Below are positions 9,261 through 19,713 of a DNA stretch of 64,000 nt, piece by piece. A model generated the notes under the pieces. It did not search any database. It had not been told where the DNA came from and saw nothing but the letters and a program-made list of their open reading frames with translations. The first letter of the stretch is position 1. Every line of letters begins with the position of its first letter. Position numbers and translations under genes: made by a program. Source of the DNA: Ryuthela nishihirai (taxonomy: Eukaryota; Arthropoda; Arachnida; Araneae; Heptathelidae); NCBI GenBank assembly GCA_038380435.1, contig JAWZYU010000007.1:26205001-26269000 (forward strand), read 5' to 3'.

Positions 9261-12200
9261 TATCATCATCATCATCATCATCCTCAAGCAGCCATGGGCT
9301 ACGGAGGTCCAACCAGACCGTGCAATTTAGTTCTCCAAGCAAGTCTATCCTGAGCTACATCTACTGCATCTGGCCACTGCACACCAATTCTAACAAGGTC
9401 TTGTTTGACATTGTCTGTCCACCGCATCCTAGGTCTCCCCTTCTTTCTGAGGCCTTTAGGCACACTGTTCATAACCCTATTCGCCAATCTATAATTATTC
9501 ATACGGGCAACATGGCCAAACCAACGGAGTCTCTCTCTGCACAATATGCTGCTTAAAGGAGGTTGCAAATTCCTTTGCCTAACCTCATCATTAGTTACAA
9601 ATTTGAACCACCTAATGCCCAAGATACTGCGTAAGCATCTGGAATCAAAAGCATCTAGTTTCCTGTTATATTGTTTACAAAGTGTCGAAGTTTCACTACC
9701 ATAACTAACCCTAGAAAGAACCAAACTATTATACAGTCTAATTTTAGTCTTTAGGTGTATACGCCTATTTCTCCACACTCTCCATAGATTCTTAAAAGTC
9801 CCGGCAGCAATCCCTATTCGTCTGTTAATCTCATGCCGCACATCACCATTATCTGTTACATAGCTCCCAAGATAATTAAACTGTGACACCTGCTCAAGAC
9901 TGCAACCATTCAGATTAACTGAATCACAACCTGCCTGACCAATTTTCATCACTTTAGTTTTCTCTCTGTTTATAACCAAACCTACTCTACTACCAGTCTC
10001 ATCAACGGCTCGAATGAAAGAGTTCATCTCATCAACATCATTTGCCAAAAGGGCTAAATCATCAGCATAATCTAAATCAGAAATTTTCGTATCTCCAGCC
10101 CATTTAAGGCCAAAACCTTTCCCTTGAAGTGAATTTCGCATAACATAATCAATAACCAAGCTAAAGAGAAAAGGAGACAAAATGCACCCTTGTCGAACAC
10201 CAGAAGTAATGCTAAACCAATTGCTACAAGCGTTACCAACTCTCACACACGACTCAGTGTTATTATAGAGAGCTTTCATTATGTTAACTAATTTGTCTGG
10301 TATACCATATGATCTCACAATCAACCACAAATTATGACGATCAACAGAGTCCAAAGCCTTTTTGAAATCAACAAAGCTAGCAACCAAAGGTTTCTGAAAC
10401 TTTAAACATTTCTCAAGAATCTGCCTAAGTGAAAATATCTGATCCACACATCCCCTACCACTTCTGAATCCACATTGCTCATCACGCAATTGACTGTCAA
10501 CCAGATTCTTAATTCTATTAAGCACAATCATGGAAAGAACTTTACCTGGAACAGAGAGTAGGCTGATACCCCTATAGTTATCACAAGAACTGCGATCACC
10601 TTCTTTGAAAATAGGGATAACAATAGCTCTGGTAAAATCCTTAGGAACCATGCCTTTATCATAAAAGATATTCAGAATTTCAGTCATCCAAGTGGTAACC
10701 GAAACATTCCCAGCTCTAAGCATTTCGGTAGTAATTTCATCTACCCCTGGGGATTTATGTAGTTTAAGTTTAGAAACAGCCAAAATAACTTCAGATTGTG
10801 TTATAGGGCCAACATTAAAGCCATCAATGCATCTATCATTATTGCAAACAATGGGAATAGAAATACCGCATTGTTTAGAATATCACTGAAATGTTCAGCC
10901 CACCTAGCTATGACAGAATCCTCACCTTCTATAACCTTACCTTGTTTATCCTTCAATCCTTGTATGCCTGTCCGTTTTCTACCACATAAAACATTAACTA
11001 TCTGGTACAGCTCTCTGCTGTTGTGCTGTCTAACTGCTTCCTCGGCTTTGTCAGCCAAACCATCAAGCCAAAGATTCTTATCAGCAGCTAACTGATCTTT
11101 TACATGTTTATTAAGTTCTCTGTAATGCTTTCTATTAGGACTAGTAGGGTATTGATTAAAGACATTCCTGCAGTTCTTTCTTTCCGAAATAAGCTCAAGT
11201 GCCTTATCACTCAGATAATTCTACCTCTTCTGCTCCATTTTTCCTAAAAGAGTACTGTTAGTGTCCAAAAAAGCCTGTTTAAAATGATCCCATTCTTCCT
11301 CAACTTCAGTAGTAAGCAAACCATGACTGTCATAATGACTAAGTAACCTATCATGGCAAGCTTTGGCTATAACTGGATCTTTCAGAGCTTCAGTATTAAA
11401 AGTAAATTTTTTAACCCTAGCACAACACTTTTTAAGTTGCAACACACTTTTAACAAGGTAATGGTCAGATCCAATTGCAGCTCCCCTATATGCCCTGGTA
11501 TTCCTAACAGAACTAGCCCATTTGCCGTTAATTAATATGTAATCAATCATATTCTTATGCAGCCCATCAGCTGAAACCCATGTGTACTTATGTATGTCGC
11601 GGTGTTTGTAATATGTGTTAGTTATTCTGAAACCATTGAGTTTAGTTACCTGTAGGAGACGTTGCCCATTGCCATTGCAGCTACCAATACGAAAAGGGCC
11701 TATTACTCCTCCCCAAAGGTCAGAGTCAGTACCAACTTTGGCATTGAAGTCACCAAGAACAAGGGTAATATCTCCTTTCTTGACAGAATTCAAAATATCC
11801 TGAAGTTGTTCATAAAACCTATCCTTCTCATCCTCATCGGCATCCGCAGTGGGGGCATAACAGCAGATAACATTCAAGTCTTTAACGCTTGTCTGAAATT
11901 TTGCTGTAAGAAACCTTTCATTAATGCACTCATATCCTAGAAGAGCATCGCTAGCGTGTCTGCTGAGGAGCAGACCCACGCCTTGGTGATGCTTATTGTC
12001 GTCCCTCCCTGAAAAGAGAAATTTAAGATTATTTTTAAGAATCTGACCTTTATCTGTCCATCTGGTCTCTTGCAAGCCAAGAATATCAAAATTATAATGG
12101 TGGAATTTTTGTGTGAGGACATCAAGAGAAAAAGCTCTGTGCAGAGTCCTCACATTCCAACTACCTATGGGGAGAAAATGGTTAGTGGGATGTTTAAAGA

Positions 12201-12847
12201 AACTATTTTTATTGAGAAAGGGAATTCCGACAATATCAAACAGCCCCCTAATCGCAGACATGGGGCAAAGACCCGTTCCCCCACTACTAAAGGCTAAAGC
12301 CATCTACACTGGAAGATTTCCTCCAACGTAGAATTTGACGATGCCATTAGAAGCAAAGAGTTCAGGTGCTTGCGATGACTTCTGCTCAAGATTATCCACC
12401 AGCTGATAACATATCCTGTGAATCTATTCACTTGGGGCTGTCAACCCACAAACAAACAGAAAACACAGCGGAAGATTTTCCCTCCACAGAAGCCCACCAA
12501 TGCAGCAAAATCAGGATCCATAATCAAGCTCAGAGCCATATATCTGTCCAGTCCAGTAGGTTTATATGGTCAGCACCAGGACCCTGTGTGGTTGACCACT
12601 CCTCAGCAGTGTAGAAAAAAAAGAAAAGTAGCCATAGTTGTCCAGATCAGTAGGCCACACTAATCTGGCAGCCCTCTCCTTCCGTTCACTTCCACAAGAG
12701 AGTATCTCTTTTGAAAGTTACTAACGGTCCGCACCACGAGAAGGCGGGGTCGGACATTAGGTGCTAGGCCTGGCCGGTTCTATGCATCATCACAGGGGAT
12801 TGGTGCATAGCTCTCCTTCCAGTGACTACCTAGCTACCATTTACAGA
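9261..12847 (-). mobile_element. RTE-clade LINE, nearly intact
   Basis: Bounded by the 12-bp TSD ACCAGGTTCAAT (9249-9260 and 12848-12859). The 3587-bp element has a 5' region at 12304-12847, one long endonuclease-reverse transcriptase frame, a short 3' UTR and a (GAT)n tail at 9261-9280. The single ORF, apurinic-type endonuclease, LRWFGHVARM/GRPRMRW C-terminus and microsatellite tail fit RTE/BovB-like LINEs. Only two coding lesions were seen, so the insertion is comparatively young. It sits inside the DD41D relic. Confidence 0.93.
9299..12303 (-). pseudogene. RTE ORF2: endonuclease + reverse transcriptase, two lesions
   Basis: The endonuclease domain (12303-11224) carries SWNVRTL, GLQETRW, LGDFNAKVG and GSDHYLV, the expected metal- and phosphate-binding motifs. 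An in-frame TAG at 11221-11223 interrupts the linker, which continues in the same frame (NYLSDKALEL, NSRELYQIVNVL). A one-base frameshift near 10880 follows RWAEHFSDIL. The reverse transcriptase then reads openly to 9299: KSPGVDEI, NYRGISLL, GFRSGRG, SGVRQGC, and the catalytic YADD at 10058-10069, followed by the thumb and the C-terminal GHVARM and GRPRMRW motifs. The encoded protein would nick and prime target DNA for retrotransposition. As it stands the frame is broken, though almost complete. Confidence 0.9.
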
Positions 12848-13562
12848 CCAGGTTCAATACACTGCAGAAGTTATTTCGAAAACACTACTCGTGGATGAAT
12901 TTCAGCTGGTGAGGGGGGCCTGCACTCCTTACACGTGATATGAGTAGAATTGGTCCTTATGGCAAATACCCTGAACAGTTGAATGTGAAACACCTACGTC
13001 TGCTGCTACTCTTCTTGTGCTAATCCCAGAATCCTCCGCAACCATGTCCAGCACCTGTTCTTATAAAGCAGATGTTCAGACACGTCTGGGTCATCTCCAA
13101 TCTGCAGTAACAGACGAAAAGGATCCTGTCGCTGGAAGACGGCGACGAATTGGTGCAAACGTATCCCTCGCTGGAAATTATCAGTGCGGAAAAACTATCC
13201 TGTTGAGACGCTGATCTTCATTCAGTTTTAGTTCCCTCATCCGTAATAAAATGAATGTCTTCCAGTTCAGCTTTGGAGAACTGATTATTCATGCTCAAGA
13301 TATAAAATAACACGTGGATTCACAATGACAACAAGACTGATTCATATACATGCACCTTCATAGAACAACTTGATTAGCAGAAAAACTGCTGACTCACTTT
13401 ATTACCTCACCCAAACTTTCTTACTTGCACTCCCAAAATGTGCGACAAATCGGTAGGAAGGCATTTCAATCCGATTGCTCAATGTTCATAGGAATTTTTT
13501 TATCAGTATGAATAGTAGAACACATTCGCAAAGTTTGACTAGACTTTTTGGAAACAAGAGTT

Positions 13563-13935
13563 TATTGGCTTTTAGTAGTAGGCGACTGCGTCTTCACTTA
13601 CTTTATAATAAGTTCTTAAAATTCTTAATTTTGTTTCAAAATTAATCCTTACTAGGTGATGGTGACCAGAATGGCAGTAGTTACATTTCATCGAATAGTA
13701 GCTAGGTTTTGTTTCGGTCAGCTACTGCCTGCTTACGGATCATGCAATTCACCCGCGCTGTTGTGTCTGACACTGCCAACCTGGTGCGACGACTCTAAGT
13801 ACTTACTTCAGATAATTGGGGCCAAAAGCGTCCAACTGTCTTTGCAACACCAACCATTTGTACCGGGACACGGTGGGTAGACCAAACAGGCTTCACACAA
13901 CCTACATTCCAACCATATTGAAACACATTCGAGTT
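13563..13935. other. unannotated flank
   Basis: Sequence between the DD41D relic and the first hAT-type element. No family recognised; the short frames have no motif. Confidence 0.35.
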
Positions 13936-13943
13936 CCTGTTAG

Positions 13944-14191
13944 CAGGGCCGTCTTAAGACATGGGCACACTGGGCAGTTGGCACAGGGGCCACACGATTC
14001 TAAATTTCGCAAAAGTTTGTGTTGATTAATCCTCGCTTTACAGCGTTTTTTATCTTTAAACATTGATTTTGTTAAAAGTACCAATAAATTTATAGGCTTA
14101 ATTTTATTGACCGTTAACATTTTTATTCCCGTAGGTGGGGCCCAGAGCATTGCTTCGCCCAGGGGCCTACAATGCTGTTAAGACGGCACTG
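13944..14191. mobile_element. hAT-type MITE
   Basis: Termini CAGGGCCGTCTTAAGAC (left) and, on the complement of the right end, CAGTGCCGTCTTAACAG are inverted. The 8-bp flanks CCTGTTAG (13936-13943) and CCTGTTTG (14192-14199) are a hAT-sized TSD with one mismatch. It is 248 bp with no coding capacity. Confidence 0.8.
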
Positions 14192-14224
14192 CCTGTTTGA
14201 CATCTGTGGCAAGTGGCTGCTAGA

Positions 14225-15053
14225 TAGGGTCACCAGATGCCAGTGTCCTAAAAGGAGGACAAAAAGCTAGAAATGGAGGACAAAAGAAGAGAGTAAAGCA
14301 AAAATGGAGGACAAAGTAGGGCATGCTTTCAGTTGTGAAATAAAATGAATTTTTTCCTACTAAGTTTTCTGTGAAGTACCGACTAACAGTTGAGTTAGAA
14401 AAAGGCCTAATACTTATTAAATACGATTTAAAATATGTGATGTGCAAATTTTTGTTCATACTTAATGAGCAATGAAGAGTTATTTTGCCTTAAGTAGCAT
14501 AACGGAAAATAATTATCTGCTGTTGCAGAAGGCGAATTTTATGTTTGTTATGAACTCTGACTGAGTTAGTGGTCCGCAGAGATTTCGTTTTGGATAGGGC
14601 ATGCGCTGGTATGAGAAGGCTCCTATATACTAAGAGTAGTCCTTAATTCCTTGGCTGCCTTTTATGTTGCAAAAAAACTGCTCTCAATTCCCATTGCTTC
14701 ATCTATACGTGGGCGGAAGAAAATTTTTTGGCAGCTTTCTAAAGAGCATACTTTTTCAATCTGGCATATAAATTGCTATTATTGATATTACAGAAAATAG
14801 TAACTTTTACAACATTAACATAAATAATTTAGTATTCACAATTTGCAATTACAGAAATTATTCACGGTTAATAGTAAATTATATTATAGTCATAGGTTCA
14901 AGAAACTTTTAAAAAAAAGTATAAAAATGCTGTTAGTTTGAAACATGAGTTTATACAAAATGGAAAATATTTAATGTTTTTTCAAAAATCTAGAGGGACA
15001 CAAGATGAAAAAGGAGGATATGTCCTCCTTTTGGAGGATGTATGGTAACCCTA
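14225..15053. mobile_element. non-autonomous hAT element
   Basis: Starts TAGGGTCACCAGA and ends TGGTAACCCTA, with subterminal AAAAGGAGGAC repeats at both ends. A perfect 8-bp TSD, CTGCTAGA, lies at 14217-14224 and 15054-15061. At 829 bp it has no recognisable transposase. Its right end and flank are copied again at 16071-16302. Confidence 0.88.
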
Positions 15054-15160
15054 CTGCTAGAGCGAAAAATATAATCGCTATATTTTATTGTATAATAGCC
15101 ATATTTCGGAACGAAAAGAGCTTATTATATATAGACAGTGTGACGTCATCGGCGGCAGAA
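14935..15160 (+). repeat. direct repeat, left copy
   Basis: About 226 bp from agtttgaaacatgag to ggcggcagaa. It contains the right end of the hAT element plus about 100 bp of its flank, and is repeated at 16071-16302 with moderate divergence. Confidence 0.8.
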
Positions 15161-15167
15161 CCTGTAT

Positions 15168-16061
15168 TTTTATTTTCTACTTTTTAAGGTGATTTATAAA
15201 TGAGGATAGTTTTCCTTTTCTTGCAACCTAGATTTCGACTTATCATAGATTTTCAAACCCTTTATCAAAGATCCAAATAACCAGTGTTGCCAACTTAGCT
15301 TTTTTTCAAGCTAGATCTAACTTTTGTGTGCAGCTCTCTAGCTTAGAAATTTTAATTTGGCATTTTTTAAATTAAAAAACTGGAGTTTTTTAAACCGCTT
15401 TTTAACAATTAATTTTCTTCGTAACAATTAGTCGTAACAATTAATCGTAAATGAGTCGTAACAATTAATTAATTAATTAAAATTCCTTTTTTTTAAAGCT
15501 TTGTCTAGTATATTTTCTTACGTGGGAAATATTGACACTGAAAACAACTTTTTTCTTCTTACTAGCTTTCTTTTCGGATATTCGTAACCAGATAATAGTT
15601 TGATTATTCGTTCAGACAGCTAAAGAAAATTTGGTAGTAATGTTATTTAGCTTAAAATATTTTCAAAGCAAATTTATCATACACAAAAAATGCCGTTTAA
15701 ACTCAACATAATGTAAACTCTTAACCATAATCAATAACATGGTTTGCAAGCAACAGTTCTTTAGCAATGCTGATTGTGAGGGACAATTTGTTAACCGATA
15801 ATCGTAAGACAAATTTGAAAGAGACAAGTAATAGCTAAATACCTTCTAACTGTTCTTTCGTGGTAACTTTCATCAGCAACTTTACTCAAAAAAATGATTC
15901 TAAGTTAAAAAAAAAAGAACAAAGTCGTTAAAATAATGATTTGTTTATGGTGGAAGCAAAACGTTTGATGTTTTCATAAAAGTCGAAATCTAGGTTTAAA
16001 AAAAAAACAAAAAAAAAGCTATCTTACTTTATAAATCACCTTAAAAAGTAGGAAATAAAAC
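15168..16061. mobile_element. inverted-repeat element between the direct repeats
   Basis: Arms of about 75-80 bp at 15168-15241 and 15980-16061 are inverted copies (CTACTTTTTAAGGTGATTTA and CCTAGATTTCGACTT). The interior is AT-rich and non-coding. It looks like a non-autonomous DNA transposon, but the TSD is not clear. Confidence 0.6.
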
Positions 16062-16070
16062 TATGCTTTT

Positions 16071-16302
16071 AGTTTGAAACATGAGTTTATACAAAATGGA
16101 GGACATTTCACGTTTTTTTTTTCAAAAAACTAGAAGGACACGAGATGAAAAAGGAGGATATGTCCTCCTTTTGGAGGACGTATAGTAACTCTGCTGCTAG
16201 AGCGAAAAATAATTACTATATTTTAATGTATAATAGCCATATTTCGTAACTAACAGAAAAGAGTTTATTATATATCCACAGTGTGACGTCATCCGTGGCA
16301 GA
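16071..16302 (+). repeat. direct repeat, right copy
   Basis: Second copy of 14935-15160, including the hAT terminus (GGAGGATATGTCCTCC) and the sequence CTGCTAGAG downstream of it. The region was therefore duplicated after the hAT insertion. Confidence 0.8.
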
Positions 16303-16570
16303 ATTTTCGGTTCCTTGTGAATATCCTAGTATTTGAGCGATTAGTCCCAAATTTGGTGTGCTGGTCCCATTTAGATGTAGCTCCTTTGGTGTAAGAGATC
16401 GGGGTTCTAGCTTTCGCAGATCAGGAGTGATCCCTCTGAAAGTGTCCGAAAATTCTAGGGGAGCTGCTGTCTCCTCCCTTGTGAAAGAAGTAATACGCTA
16501 TCATCGACAATACTTGTGAATTGCATAGTTAGTTAAAGGCGAAAAGTATGAATGAAGTAGCAAATTACGG

Positions 16571-16949
16571 GTTGTTTTACCTCTGAGCGGCACTTTTTTG
16601 CACACCATGGGCTAAATGGCTAGGTCACATGGACCCCGAAGGCTCAGAGAAGGTTGGGGGAGGGGACCCACTGGAACAGCTATTGGGAGACAGATGGTAG
16701 CCTCCCGTCAAGGCCATCCAGCGAGTTCTTTAACGTGCACAGGGTATGGCTCTCCCGCACACGGGGCCACGGCTTAACGTCCCAACCGACGGACGGCGGC
16801 CTTTCCAAGCCCATCGGTGTCCCCTACTGACCGTGGGCAGGGCCGGGAGTTTTGCGGAGATAAATCTCAACGCTGACCCAGCTGGGACTCGAACCTGGGA
16901 ACTACAGATTACGAGCCTGGCGCGCTACCGACTGAGCCACCCCCGCCCC
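16571..16949 (-). mobile_element. SINE-1, full length
   Basis: Perfect 12-bp TSD AGCAAATTACGG (16559-16570 and 16950-16961). All SINE-1 blocks from tail to head are present. Confidence 0.95.
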
Positions 16950-17411
16950 AGCAAATTACGGATAAGTTACCAGTGGACATACCTTTCGAGCCAAAGTTTT
17001 GGCTGGTTTTAACTAGTAAATATTATGGAGAAATTTGCAGGTAATATGAATTTTTGTTTCACTTTTCACAACGTAGATTGCTCCCTGACAAAAGATGATA
17101 AACTTGTAGTAAAGTGGTACACTGGTGCAATAGTGATTTTTATTATTAAATGAAAAGGATCCCCCAATTAACCTCTGAGCGAAACGGACCATTTGAACAA
17201 GATGTTAAATAAAGTCAGTTTCGATTCCTCTCTGTTTGAAACCTACTAAACTAATTCAATACGTAATAGTATTTTAAAAGGGCTTCTGATGTTGCGCATT
17301 TTAAGTAAAGTTGATTATAGGAAAGTTAGAGCTGTTGAATATTTTACTAACAGTTCAGCTATTTCATTTTTAAACAACTCAATATATATATATCAGTGTA
17401 ATATTGTATGT

Positions 17412-17604
17412 AGTCGTCCCATGGCCGAGTGGTTAGCGCGCTTGGCTACTGATCTAAGGGACCTGGGTTCGAACCCCGGGTAAGGCATGGCTGTTTATGC
17501 CGTTTTTCTGCTGAGGGCCTGCCATCCTCTCAGACCTTCTATTATGGCATATAAACTGACAGGCTCCTGTCAGACCACTGTAGCAATGCAGCTGCTTGAG
17601 TGGG
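17412..17604 (+). mobile_element. SINE-2, best-preserved copy
   Basis: Intact A box (TGGCCGAGTGGTTAGCGCG) and B box (GGGTTCGAACCCC), so the pol III promoter may still be readable. The body includes CTGACAGGCTCCTGTCAGACC. The 3' end at 17573-17600 (GACC.C.GTAGC..ATG..GCTGCTTGAG) parallels the RTE 3' end at 9283-9309. An AT-rich tail follows. Confidence 0.88.
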
Positions 17605-18667
17605 TATTTATTTTTATTATTAATATTCTATGTTTTTCATTTTCTAAGAAGTACGAGAATTTAAAGGCATTAAAATGAGTGCTTCTTGAAAGTCCTTTCA
17701 TTTTCGAAGATCAACTTCTATGGATTTAAATGCATTTTCTTAAACTACACGAGTTACACGTGGCGTTGTTTGATTGATAGCCGTCATCGCCTAACTCGCA
17801 CGTGGCGTTGATGGATACACGTGACAGGAATGAAGAGCGAGAAAGGACGATATGGGAAATATTCAAGGCTTTCTTCTTGTTGAGCAATGCTCGCCTTTAG
17901 CGTGTCTCCATGGCAATCAGTCAGCGTGAAGAAGAAAGATATTGGAATGGAAATATAATGAATATAATTAATGACAAAACCCAAATTCTCCGCAATTCAG
18001 AGACTGCACTACATCTATCGGGATAATGCCATGTTTTCCACTATGCACCGTCGGGGCTGAACAGTACTATAGAAGTTATAGAAGTAAAGTCCAGCACTAG
18101 CCAAAACTTAACTATAATATTCGTCCTGGATCGCCACAAACAAGGTTATTAAGAACACGGCAGTCCATTTCAAAAATGGCGCCAAGTGGAAGATGTAGAC
18201 AAATGGCGAATCCGTATCACAAGTACACGGGTATAACAGTATTCCAACGGCCGAAATTGTAGCACTGTTTCTTGTAAAACTTTTCTCACAAGGGAAATGG
18301 TGTCTAATTTTTGCTGATGCAAAGAAGCTTACAGAAATAGTGATATGGCCCACAGGTATCAACGTCACTATGAACAACTTTATGAATTTTTTTAGAATCA
18401 GTTGAATAATCCTTTCCACGTTTTCTTGGAGGAGAAAGAAATGTTGTGTGACCAAAACCTTACAATTCATTAGTTTATATCAGGAAGCAATATATATTTT
18501 CCTTTTCTGGAGGGAAAACTTAACACCTGGTCAATTTATCTCGTTGTTTTACGTTAGGATAATGGAAAACTGGGTACTGAATTTATTCGCTCTAGTTTTC
18601 ACTGTTTCACTGAAGCTCTTCAAGTAACCATTTAAATGAGGCGAAGAACAATTAAAAGTGATTGTGT
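17605..18667. other. unannotated stretch
   Basis: The only longer frame is a 120-residue minus-strand one at 18108-18470 with two or three hydrophobic segments and six cysteines. It could be a chance frame or an exon of a membrane protein. No family motif is recognised. Confidence 0.3.
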
Positions 18668-19470
18668 TCGGTTGTTTTAACACTTATTGCCATTTTATGA
18701 ACACAATGGGCTAAAGGACCTGGTCACAAGGCCTTAAAGAAGGAGGGCCCACTGGAAAGCTGTTAGGAGACAAATAGTAGTCTCCTGCCAAGCCATCCAG
18801 CATGTTCTTTAACGCAATCTTTTTAACGTGCATAGGGTATGGCTCTTCTGAACACTGGGTCACAGCTTTACGTACCTTACCAATCTCTTTATTCAACTAG
18901 AATAAAGTTAAGAAATATAATAATACTCAAAATCACGCACCAAAACATAAAATATAAATGTTGTCAGTACATTTGGAACCAAGGGGTCACCATACCCGTC
19001 CAGGTTACATAAACTTAGAATAGTTAAAAGTTGGCATCCTCATAGCTTAAATAATACAGCGTCGAATTCTAAGCCTTCAGTGTCCCTTTTCTAACCGGTG
19101 GCAGGGTGTGTATATGTAGGCCCGTATCTGGAAAAAAATTGGAGGAGGGAGAGATGAAACATAATCGGGGATAAAAAAAACGTATTGAAGGATGGATCAA
19201 AAGGATAGATTTCGAATGCCGTAAAACATTTCCCCCTTCGTTTTACAGGACTTGAAAAAGGCATGAAATGCAAATAACTTTAATAATTATTTGCCTCTAT
19301 TACTCCTTCTAGCATTCTGAAAGGGGTGGGCCATGACCCCTTGCACCCCTGGATCCATCCCTGGGTGTGTGGGGGGGACGAGCTAACGCAGATAACTCTG
19401 GTGAGAATCCAACCTGGGAACTGTAAACTACAAACCTGGCGCGCGATTGCCTAAGCCAACCCTCCCAGGT
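18668..19470 (-). mobile_element. old SINE-1 broken into three pieces
   Basis: Pieces at about 18668-18873 (tail and body), 19073-19111 (tcagtgtcccttttctaacc) and 19371-19470 (aacctgggaactgtaaactac to the head) are collinear with SINE-1. They are separated by an unidentified roughly 200-bp insert and by the hAT-like insert at 19112-19362. Confidence 0.7.
19112..19362. mobile_element. hAT-like MITE in old SINE-1
   Basis: A 251-bp insert flanked by a perfect 8-bp TSD GGGTGTGT (19104-19111 and 19363-19370). The right end, read on the minus strand, is AGGGATGGATCCAGGGG, resembling the common hAT-type CAGGGxxGGATCCAGG terminus also seen at 61829. The left terminus is degraded. Confidence 0.65.
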
Positions 19471-19713
19471 CCATTAATAGTGTTAAGAATGATTTATGTT
19501 TTTTTTAAATTAATATTTACTTACATTCCGATTTATCATTGAATTATTGAAGAACTGTCAATTCATCCTTCCTTTTTCCCTCAGTTCATTCATAGCTGCC
19601 TTGATCAGAGTTGCTAGGTGAAGTGAACCACAAACTCTGGCAATCCTAGAACGAATCCATCCGGTCAATTGACACTTTACAATCCAAAAAATATTGTTTT
19701 ACATTCCATATTA

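Larger units (their letters stand above)
7972..13260 (-). pseudogene. fragmented DD41D-type transposase
   Basis: Reading right to left: an N-terminal helix-turn-helix region around 13040-12950 (VLDMVAEDSG, STRRVAADVGVSHSTV); then, beyond the RTE insertion, LLFTDE with the first catalytic aspartate near 9225; then, beyond the SINE insertion, HVNVWTGIIDGNLIDPFF near 8540-8480; then IGRGGP and FNPLE near 8340-8290; and a degraded C-terminus to about 7972. Stops and frameshifts occur throughout. The same order of motifs is seen in the transposase at 43136-44211. It is not functional. Confidence 0.7.
7863..13562 (-). mobile_element. DD41D-like Tc1/mariner relic hosting two insertions
   Basis: Long inverted termini (about 7863-8005 and 13415-13562, sharing GTCAAACTTTG and GTGTTCTACT) flanked by TA define an element of about 1.5 kb once the RTE LINE (9261-12847) and the SINE composite (8566-9137) are subtracted. 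Minus-strand transposase pieces lie on both sides of the inserts. The size and transposase resemble the better preserved copy at 42932-44424. Confidence 0.75.

Noticed and set aside
17412..17485. Functional tRNA gene (Ser/Leu-like)
   Set aside because: A and B boxes are good, but it continues into the SINE-2 body found in three other copies, and the acceptor stem is not convincing.
18108..18470. Membrane protein gene
   Set aside because: Hydrophobic patches alone in AT-rich DNA are weak evidence; no motif, no splice context and no homologous copy in the window.
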